A DNA stretch of 64,000 bases, taken from NCBI GenBank assembly GCA_013407085.1, contig JACCGJ010019958.1, forward strand, positions 1-64,000, given 5' to 3'. The notes beneath the pieces were generated by a model. It was not told the DNA's origin and searched no databases. It saw only the letters and a list, made by a program, of their open reading frames with translations. The DNA is from Atriophallophorus winterbourni. Lineage: Eukaryota > Platyhelminthes > Trematoda > Plagiorchiida > Microphallidae. Positions 32,901 to 44,226 of this stretch are shown one piece after another. The position numbers and the translations under genes are program-made. Positions within the stretch are counted from its first letter, which is position 1; each line of letters begins with the position of its first letter.

Positions 32901-35900
32901 GATCTGGCTGACACCTGGGAAGAAGGATGCAAATACCCATCTACGACGTTCGACGTGACTAGGTAACAATCTGCACCAATCCTCCGTCAAATCGGTGTGA
33001 TTTAAGAGAGCAATGAAGCCAGCTAATCCATAGTTGGAGCCAGTGGTACACCAACTTAGAAAAATAAAGATGATGTTAAATCCTGTTTCATTCGCATGAA
33101 GCGAGACACGTGGCAGGTCAAACGGTCACAAAACGAAACACATACTGAAACCCAAATGCTAGGAGTGACAAATCAAATTCATGAACACATAATTAATTTT
33201 CGACAAATCTGAATAATCACTGTAATGCGGAATTTGCGTGAAGCAATCTGGTCCTTAAATTTGGAACCAAGCGAATTTTGGACCACGAAACTTTAGATGG
33301 ACAGACGATATCTATCAGCCATTGTGCGACACTTGAGATTCTAGTTCTCACGAGAAGAGAAACAAAACACTGATAATGATTTAAAACCAGGAGATGTGAG
33401 CAACCAAAATAATGTTAAAAATGTTTTATTTCTGAAAACATTCTGTGAACTGGTTCGTATTGCGCTGCTAACATAGAGATTCTAAATGTGTTTCTGTTCA
33501 AATGTATAAATACTTATTTGTTTCTGGGTTTATAAATAACATCTTAACTTTGTTTGACTGGAAAATGCTCATTTACATGCATTTCCATCACACCCCACGG
33601 TCAGAACCCAATGTCTATTTTTATACTTGGTTTAAACTATGTTTATGGCACTCGCCGGCTGTATCTACTTGCTGCAAGCAAATAGCAGTGGCGGAATTAA
33701 AGTTCAAGCATGGATCATATGATGAGCTTAAAATACGACATTCCTTGAATTTTTCCACTTGTGACTGATCAAAACCTAGTTGCCACGATTCATGATTTCA
33801 AAAGGACAATTTAACACAAAATAGCTACTGGTAATATTGAGGGTTGTTTGTGATATTGTGATCAATTCGGACTCCTATAAACAGCTCCGCGACACGCCTG
33901 TCACAACTTCTCTACTATGCGCGATGTGTCTAAACGGTCTATTATGATGAACACGATTGATTGAATACCATTATACGTATCACGAAAACAATAGGACCTT
34001 GAAGAAATAAATTATTTACCGAATTCCGAACTACTGCCATTGTTCCAAACGATAAACTCGATGAGCACATAAGAAATTTGAAGACTCCGATCATTAGCAA
34101 AAACGTGCATTGCAAATACGATGTATCTATTAATAAAACAAGTAAATTGTGTCTTCATCTAGTGTAAATTAATTTCTTACTCCGCCATAATTTTTCTCAA
34201 ATCTAGAATATTGAACACAACGCCTTTACTGCTATGGTTACGAATATTGAAGAGCAAATCGATTTTGACAAGTTGTTAAATGACGCCGCTCCCGTTCTGC
34301 AGAAGGTCGCGTCGAAGTTCGCGAATCCGCGTGATGCGATGATGAGGGTAATTGAAGTCATAAACGAATTGCAAGCGGATCAGGAAGCTTTGGTCCGCGA
34401 GGTTGACGGTCTGAATGCCAATTTAGTGGCAAAGTGTAACAAAAACTTTCATATCTGCCAAAATCCAGAAGTGCGTCTGAATTTCCTCATTTTTGTGCGT
34501 AGATTAATTTTAATGGATAATCGTTTTTTTGGTAAACTGGATTAATACAATTTTTACTTTTTTACTCTGTGTGAAAATAGATTTGCAACGTTTCTTATTA
34601 CAAGGAGCGCTTGTATGCCACTGCTGGATAAGGCTGGTACGACCAACCACTTTAATCACACGTGTCCAAACACATGTTTAAATGGGTTAAACCATAACCA
34701 TGAAACAAAATATCCATTTGCATGCTTTTCCGTCCTACACACTCCACGACCGGTTTCGTGGAGTTTGCACTCATCAGGTAGGGACAGTAATATCAGTATC
34801 CGCATGCAATTGAAACAGTAAACAAGTAGCGCTTGTATCCCACTGTTGGATAAGGCTCTCCTTATTTGATGAGTGCAAACAGCACGAAACCGGTCCTGGG
34901 GTGTGTGTGACGAAAAAGCATGCAAATTAATATTTTATTTCTTATTACAGTTTCATATAAAAAACAAATATATTCAATGGTCCGATTACTGTTTATATAG
35001 TCGATATAAAAATAGATAATTCTGGATTTTCAATGCTGAACTTGCTTTGAATATTTCGTGGTTTGTGCCTCGTTAGCAGAACGTCGTTAAAAGTTGATCA
35101 TCCAGACAACTCAAACTGAAGATAACATCTTCTCCAGCTCAGCATCCATAGATACCATCAAGCATACCAAGGTTGGAAAAGGCATCTGCCAACTCAATTT
35201 GATTTATCATAGGGCGATTAAACTGGTTTCTGGATTTTGTATTCTACCCTTTGAGCAGCGATTGTCTAGAATTGGACAGTGCACTCTCTAGTATAGGCAC
35301 ATCCGAGCTGATCTAATACTAAGATACCGGATAACTCATACGCAGTCCTGCCCACTCAGCCACCTGTCTAAAATTGGTTTTAATATCTTGATACTCGGTC
35401 ACAATCTCACACATCAAATACCACATTCGCGATCAAACTGCCACCTGAACATTTATACAGTCCGTGTATGCATTCTGTTAACAGTTTACCGTCAGAAGTT
35501 GTGCCGTCAAGGAATAAAGTGATATTCCAAGAAACTTTAGAATATGTTATGTTGTACAATACGGTGCTGGCTCCAGTTTACATAAACCCCTTAGTGGTTT
35601 CGTTGAACGCACGAACTTGAAAAAACAAATTTAGCCATCACATTTCCTTCGATTTCCACAATTGCAAACGATACATGATAGAAAATCCGTCCCATCCTTT
35701 CCACCTACTTGGGTGAAAAAAGCTTGAATGGAGTACATCGATTAACTAACATCGTATCTGGGCAAGCAGTAGTTCGAAAAACATTCTACAGTTCGAAGTC
35801 GTCCGAAATTGTGCAAGTAAGACTGTGTTTATTAGACGAATTTTCGAACGGTTCACACCGCATTCGTTGACAGAGATACTCATACACACAGTCGTGGACT

Positions 35901-38900
35901 ATACAGCGCCAGCTTGCGCTCAATGGTTGAAAACAAATATCTCGCTACTGGAGAAGATTTATCAGAAGGGAAATAAATTATTCGCTAGACTGTATATCCT
36001 ACACTTTGAGTAGTGATTGTCTAGACCCGGATTAAGCGCTAACAAGCGAAGGGACATAGGGAATGTATCGTTCGAACCACATAGGTGTAAACATGAGAGT
36101 CGGATTTGTTTGAAAGTGTACGTATATCTCATAGTATTGTGAAGCTGTTTGCTTTTTTCATCATATATGTTGCAACTTCAATTTTCAAAAAAGCAAGGGA
36201 GCTAAAGTTAAGGTTGATTCGTGTACGTCAATCGATTATCTATTAGACAGAAATGTTCTACCATAGACGTTGAATGCTCGTAGGTTAGATTTCCAATAAT
36301 CAGATAGTATCTGCGCCTTTTCTGAAAATTAACACGAACAAACCTAAAATTCGGTTAATTCAACATGAACTGGCGATATCAAATTTTAATTCAATTCAAG
36401 TCAATTTTAACGGTAAGAAAGCATATAACTTTACCAAATCCACAGATTAATATGGAAACTACGAATAATATTACCAGCAAAAACGGGATGTGGTTTCATA
36501 CTGATAAGTTCAAGAATCATGTAAAAATCCAAAGGGCAGAAATTCTTTTCGATTGGTGGGATGACCAATGTTTCTGCATGTTGTCAAAATATTTAGTTTT
36601 GTTCGATTCAAGATTCAAGATACACGGGTTAGTAGAAAATATGCCGATTTGTTGAGTTTACAAGATAATCGGATAGATTATTTCACGTAAAACAAATTCG
36701 CAGACCAAAAAATGTAGTCTACGGTTGCGTTTCGATTGAGGTACATTTAGAATAAATGTGTGAGCTCTTGCATTATACGAGCATTGTAGATGCTGATTTG
36801 CGGTATTTACAATATTATAAACCAAAATCAAATTCCACAGGAGTCTACGACGTGGATAGTCGAATAAATTCAGGGTTTTGATTCACTCATTGTATGGATT
36901 TCGGCTGAGTCCGCGACAAGTTTGTTAGCTCGATGGTATATTCTTTTCCAAGTCGTAACATAATTTTAGGGCCATGGTGACCATGCTAGTACTGTATATC
37001 CCATCGTGGGTCTGCTGCAGTGAATCGTCTGCCTGAATAATAGGCGATTTTTAGTGACCAAACCTGGAGGTAACCAAATCTACGGTGATTGCTAATCTGA
37101 ACTTTATACATATTTACAGAGCTTAATACAGTAAATTGTCCATTTCTGTGACCAAATAGCTAGAAGAAACTAACAGATATTAATCATAAAATCATGATTT
37201 TTATTGCTTTATTATTAAATTAAAACTAATCGCGTACTCCATACGTTATATTTCAGAGGGTCGATGTTCCAGCGACAATCAGCAAAGAAGTCGTAACAGC
37301 ACAGTTGGATAAAGCAAAACGCGAGCTGGAATTCTTGACGAATCCAACCATTTTTGTTACGACAATTAAATCCATTCAGACAAACGTTCATCAGTTTTTA
37401 GAACAGGTTTGTTTACTAAACACACATTAGTGAGACTGACGATTTGGTTAGAATCATTATTAATTAAGGCATTAACACTGATTCACCGTTTTGTTTGATA
37501 TGATATGATAATTAAAACACGCCATTTAGCAACGGGTTCATCGATTGCGAATCGTACGTCAATCATGTTTGTGGATTGTTTTGATCAACTTGCTCATATC
37601 TGCAAATCGTGTAGGATTCATCGATTGTGTAGTAATTAGATTTCGAGAGCCGCATAAAATCAACGTCTTCAGTTGCATAATTCGACCAAGAGAAGACCAA
37701 AAACATTACAGACTGTAGTAATTCTTTCGACCAGACCGGTAGCAATAAGTCAATCGAGCTGGCAGAGAACTGAATTTGGATACCGGATCATTATCAGAAA
37801 ACGAACGGAACGCTTAATTTTAAAATATACCGAATTAAATTTCGGAAAACAATTAATAAATTAGTATGAACCGGGAAGAAATAGCTGTGGGAACTTGCAC
37901 ATTTCATAATAACGAGACGACTTCTAGGATCGCTCACATCCACAACATTTTCAAAACAGAAAAAATCAAATATATTTGATAAATGAGCTCCATTGAAAAA
38001 GAAAGCTTATTGGGTGTTGGACGAACGGACTTGTATGAATAAATATTATGGCAGGTATTGTACTAAATTTTGTAATAATTTTCAATGAATATTTTGATAA
38101 ACTCAAATGCGGGAGAATATTTCCATATAAAATGTAATGACGAAACATGCTGTAAAATACCATCTAATATGAAAATACTAATTTACGTGCATTTGCATAA
38201 CACTCACCACAACCGGTTGTGAGCAGAAGCGGCAGCATAAGCATGGTCTCCGTGTCTTTGATGCGATAAAGGAATGCAGGAAAACTTGCAGTTGAAGTAC
38301 ATAAAATATGATGTAAAATTCAAGTAAATAGCTCGTTTTGGTAATAATATGGAGCGAACTATGATTGATTCGATTCGAATCAACATACGTTAGTATTATA
38401 AGACTTTCAGCACAAGATAATGAGACTGATATTGACGATTACTTTGAACAAAATTGCGGACTGGAAGATTGATTGATTCATGTAACCTTGAACTTTGTTA
38501 TCCAACGTACGGATAGGTATTCAGTGTTTAAATGATTAAAAAATGTTTAACTTCATCGATCAAAGCTGACTGAGATGATGGGTGCAGTCAAACGAAAACC
38601 GGCTGTAAGATAGCTGGGTGCCGGCAATTACAAAATAAATAATCACTGTTCATGTTATTTCAGTTAAAGGATGGTAGACCGCTCACTGTTCTTTTTGAAA
38701 AAACCTCAGAAGATTTTCGAAAACAAATCAATGAAATTATGGAAAGTATTTTACCCAATTTAAACAAAGCATTCGTAAATTTGAAAAACGTCCTTCGGAA
38801 GCTTTCAACTAGTCTATTGGTGTTCATGTCGTTTGCATTAATTGCGATCCTCCTCGTTCTGCTGCTATTACTTGGAATACTGGGTCACTCGTTCACAAGT

Positions 38901-41900
38901 AAGCCAACTGTAATTTTCTCGATTTTTCAAACTTGCACTCGATGAAGCCGATTCAACAAAAATGTAATTTGCATATTAAAATGAAACTGACGTCATTCTC
39001 AACTCCTACTCTTTAGAATTAACTGTTAGAACTCTCGCAATAACGTGAGAATTGTATGGAACAATGTGAAATCTGAATAGTGAAAATTGTTCTCTCTATT
39101 GCTTTATGCAAATCAAGAACGTTTAATACATAGCAAAAACAAACACATAATGATTAACTTAACTTGATCCTAAGTGATGTGTTGCTCACATCCCCTGAAA
39201 ATACACTCCACAATCGGTTTCTAGCTGCTTGCCGTCATCAGATGGAGACAGTAAGATTAGGTTCAATGAGCCGTGAAACAGTGGATAAGTGGTAAACAAT
39301 GTTATACTTGCATGCAACTGTTACATAGGGTTCGCAAAATAAACGACGATGTTCAAACACAGAATCGCATGGTGATAGTTCCTTTTATTATTGTTATTAT
39401 CATTATTATTGTAGTGGCATTCAAGTATAACTTTATTTACCAATTATCCAATGTTTCAAGGCTAACTGAATCTAATCTTACTGTCTCCACCTGGTTTATG
39501 CAATCAGCCAGAAACCGGTAGTGGTGTGTATGTAAAATGTTTGAACTTGTAAGTCATTGATGTAAGCGGTTAATACGATCGACATGTTCACGTAAGTGAG
39601 CCAACAGACATGAGGATGATATAAAACCATAGACTTGAAATGATTGTTCTCCCCAGCCTTATCTCTCGGATAGAAAATTTGACAATCAAATTGATTCAAA
39701 ATTTATGTACGTATCCCATAATATTTCATGGCTGTGAACGGCAATCAGAAGGCCTCGAGTATGCTTTACTTGAAAACTAACATTTGATATCCGATCTAGT
39801 GTTTTTTGTCAATATATAAATAGCCTATCGGTTTTACCCAATAGGGATTATCCGGTTCGATCACTCATTGAAACCCCAATGGAAGTGGATTCTTTGCCTA
39901 TGCCTCATGAATCTGGCCACGGTTCCAGTGTTCTACACATACGTCGTCATCTCAACACATGTCGTACAAATTGACTCTGAGATTTGCAGCTTGGTAGAAA
40001 GTCCAAGTGCAATAAATTTAACGGACACGTTACTGAATGCCTATTGGCGAAATATTTGGACTGAATTCAGAAACAGTAAAGAAGAATACCGGATAGGTTT
40101 AAATCCAGAATCGCCCACAAATTTCATTCGAGCGACAATCGAAATGTGCGGGCATAACACCGGTGGCGGTTTACTCCATATGGTCAACCACGATAACTTC
40201 ATAAATTTTCATAATTCATTAGAAGCGACAGCAAATGGTAGAAAGTTTTGGTTTAGGTATGTTTACATGCGAAAAAATTGTTTTGAATTTCATCCATTTT
40301 TATTAATAATTATTTACGTTCAATGTCATTGAATCTTATTTTTCCGTCAGCAATTGAGGCCCTCCATTTTTGACTACGGATAATAAATATATGGTCGGTC
40401 ACAGTCTCCCGTGGATGAGTGATAGTCAATCCTTGAATAGTTCTTACATTGGCGTCACTCACGACGCTACTTCGATTCTAAAATTGCTATTCATTTCGCA
40501 ATGTTCGAAGTGATGCGCAGCCGTCGAATGATCGACGGTGGTTGATAACTGTCGGAGATATGTCACGTTAGCAGCCGGGCGAATTTCATAAATTTTATTT
40601 TAGTCGTATTTATTTAATTTGAAGAACTTTTCATCGCATGTCGTGCGTAATTGTGTTTTTTGCAAACAAAGCAAATTAAAATGGTGCATCAACAGAAATA
40701 CGTAACGTAAAAAGCATATGTTGTGTTGCCAAAGTTCGTTCATGAATAATATTGATGAAAGCATTGTGCGAGGCATCATGATTAAACATCGAAAAAGCGG
40801 ATTATGATCTTGTCGGAAAAACAAGCAAATGACACATGTCGTTTGACAATCTTCCATCGAAAGAAGCATTGCGGATGAGATGAGTCCTCTCACATCTGAC
40901 TGCTTAGTCATTTAAAACGCTTTGAAGCATTAGATCATATTATGCTTGCAATGTACATTCATAGTCCATATCAACCGATCGATCTCAACATACAATTCTA
41001 CTTCTATTAATTTCCTTGGACGAAACGTTCCTGCAGATTTAATATGATAACACGACGTTTTGAAATGTCACTTTGAGACGTGAGGTTATTCATATATTCG
41101 CCTGTCTAGTATTTCTAAGTAATCTGGCAAAGATGCTTAGAAAAAGTTCCATCACTTACTTTACGTCCTTGTAAATAACGTTTTCGTGAGTGTTAGTCCC
41201 ACCTGCACAATGGTCTAAAAAGAAACAAGCTCAAAAATAATTATTGGATAGTAGAAAGGTTAAAAATGCACTTGTTTTAATACAAGATAAGCAGCAAGGT
41301 AAGTTTTATAATGGCCGAAAAATCAATAAGCCAAAAATAAAAAAGGACGAGTATAAATACAAGATAGGCAGTAAGGTCAAACAGTATATGTTTTCAAAAA
41401 AACGAATAGGTCAATAAAAATTCATTTAATTTAGTTTTGAAGTCACCCAAGTTAGTGGATTTAGCAACGGTTAAAAGTAAACTGATCGAATTGAAACAGA
41501 CAATGACATCATGAAATATGGCTGCTACAGTTCAGTCGGGAATGTGGTTCCACCAGCATATATTCATGGTCGGATAATTCCTCATAACCTTTTGCATGAA
41601 TAGGCTCTGTGAAGATGGTATCGATTATGGAATTTTTCGTAAAACATGAAAATGTCTGCTCTGATTCGTCGATCCGTAATGTCGAACAAATTCAGGTGAG
41701 CCATCCCTTCTTTTAAGGATCGATTCGGATGCTGAGAACAAGTTTTGTTGAGCGGTGATAGTTTCGCTGCATAAATTCAGCATCCCTCTTGAGTCACGGA
41801 GACGATTATTGCACGCCGAATTCCATGACTGTTCTCAAGAATATATTCATGATCTTTGGGCATATCTTGCGTGAAAATTTCCTAAGTAACCATTTGAGAA

Positions 41901-44192
41901 GATTGAGGTCAAATGTTACATGTGCAGAGGCAGCGATAGTTTGAAGTGAGGTTTATAAACCGGAGCCTATTCAGAAATCTAAATGTTTTTTGCACTGCAA
42001 ATTTCAACAACAGTTTAACCTAAATGATATATGAACTCTGCTCGATACTCTCGGTTCATGAATTTAAATGGCAGTTTGTTCCTAATCGACCAGTTGTGAA
42101 GCGTATCAGGATCCTTCTGCAATACCAGACAGTCTTCTGGGCTAGGGATGGTAATCCATATCTTTATGTTGTCCGTAAATAACTATAACGGTATTTCACT
42201 GACAGAAAACAGAAAGCGGATCGGATTTGATTAGTGCGAATTTGTAAGTAGTCATTTAGCTAATTCAACAAATTTTCGGTGATATGAAGCCTTTCGAGCT
42301 TCTAAAGCAGTATATTATGGTTAACAAGATCATATGCTTTGGAGATTTCTAGATAACAGGCATGAATTACTTCCGTCCAATCATCCAGCGCTATCAGAGT
42401 ATTTTGCTCACAAATTTACTTGATCGTGTTGGAGTTTTACTGTTGTAATACTGTGATCTATAGTGACGACTGCATTTGTTTCCGACATGCAAGCTACTGA
42501 TCGACTTGATGATCTTTCCAATGAACGTTGTATTGCAACTATCTGTCCTACAGGAAGTTTCGAATCGTTTAGTCTCATTTCCCGTGACATTGATCGGCAT
42601 CGCTTTTCTCAACGAGTTTTGACCGAAAACACCACAAAATTAAAAATATTTCGTTACTTGTTTTCAATGTTGATGAGTTTCTAGAAAGAAAATTCTTCAG
42701 CCTTGCCCGCAAATCTGACTTGATCTTCGTCTAGCAGTCACAAAGCATTCAACATCCTTCCATACATATACAAAATGAATATAATTTACAAACATACAAA
42801 AAGCCAAACCTTGCTATATATAACCACAACAGTGTAAGCGGAATCTAAAAGTATGCAGTTAACGTATGCGCTAATTATATAATCTCGTGACAACTCGTTT
42901 TATTATGGACAATCGCTTTATAGAACAACACTCACCTCAAAATCTGAAATTAACTATTTTTGCAACATGACAAGTTAATTGTATAATTATCATTTTATTT
43001 ACTTCACATTCACTACATCATTATTATTATACAAATTGTACTTATTGTTATCATGGAATAGATTATTAATGGGGGTGCTCCAAAGTGTCATTGCAGTGGA
43101 ATACGAAAATATCCAAACTCTGCCAAATTTATCTACTAAGTCAGAATTGGTGGTAAGTACCGCATCAATCAGTTTTCAATGAATTGATTAGATTTTACGC
43201 TTTTCTAATCATATATTAGTAATATATTCTGATGAATAATGAAATTGTCTGTGATGAATATTTTGTTGGGTATGGAGGTGTATGGCACCCACCGTGGTTG
43301 TTTCTGAATCCACATGAATACGCAATGTGGCATGAAAGTTGCAGTCTCATTGTTTACTACGATTACAGCTATAAGCTACACCCAATCAATCGGGGTGCCG
43401 TTTCGTTAGCATCAGTGAGATCTAAGCAATAACCACACACGTGGTTTCCAACTTGACGGTGCAATTTTGGACTCTCTGAAGTAAATGATTGAAACCAAAA
43501 TTTTGTTCATTCCGCAAGTGGATATGAAATAATATAATGCATCAATAATGTCTTAAATCTAACTCCACTTGCTTTATCATACACTTAATGTAGACTATAA
43601 TAATTATCATTATATGTGACAATTGCAATCAGTTGTGTGTGGACATCTGATATTCTATTAAAAGGACGTGCAATGCCAAGTTTCATGTCTTAGACATAAA
43701 TGTTTTACTTTCCGAACCTCGGAAGGTTGTAAGTGTGGTACGTTACTGGAAACGTCGTGAGCCCATTAGCAATTCATAACATGGAGAATAGATTGTGGGA
43801 TCGAAAATCTCTTTAAGTCTCATCAAACAATTCCGATGCGTATAAAGTGGAACGACTGGAGGGTAATATATTTTCGCTAAATAATTTGATTGCCTCAAAT
43901 ATAGAAGGGTTGAAATTGTAACAAGTCGCGCTAAAATCAACGTCGAAAACAGGGCTAGACTTTCTGAGTTCTGCGTTCATATAGTCATCCTATACATGGA
44001 CTACATTTTGAAGCAGCATTTGGAACAATCCTCGGTTCTCATAAAAATATTAAACCATGTTAAAGAAGTTTAGAGGAGCATGAATGATCAACAAGATTCA
44101 TGAATCATATTTGATTTTACCCTTAGACATTAATATTTTGCCAATATTATTATTATTATTAATATTAATATTATTATTATTATTATTATTAA

Positions 44193-44226
<34 letters not shown>

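Larger units (their letters stand above)
30887..34206 (+). other. Prominin intron 2
   Basis: A 3.3-kb intron holding the GC-rich repeat (31665-32335) and a degenerate hammerhead (32441-32482). Near 33570-33610 a weak match to the 3' part of the 232-bp hammerhead unit is seen. No other gene. Confidence 0.6.
34600..34945 (-). repeat. Hammerhead repeat family, inverted copy plus short direct piece, in a prominin intron
   Basis: 34600-34848 is a minus-strand copy of the 232-bp unit (ctggataaggctggt ... gcatgcttttccgtc ... gatccgcatgc, with changes). It is followed at 34850-34945 by a plus-strand fragment of the same unit. The two pieces face each other. Confidence 0.7.
39165..39540 (+). mobile_element. 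Short element bounded by inverted hammerhead repeats, in a prominin intron
   Basis: 39185-39270 (minus orientation) and 39460-39535 (plus orientation) are inverted copies of the same ribozyme-bearing repeat, about 200 bp apart. The interior holds an ATT-rich microsatellite (39375-39415). The arrangement mimics the inverted terminal repeats of the Penelope-like element at 47705-50275 on a small scale, suggesting a non-autonomous derivative. Confidence 0.5.
40257..43061 (+). other. Prominin intron 6
   Basis: A 2.8-kb intron. 40330-41200 shows nothing recognised. 41205-41530 is the second copy of the dispersed repeat at 2390. 41560-42440 is a minus-strand CR1 remnant. Confidence 0.55.
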
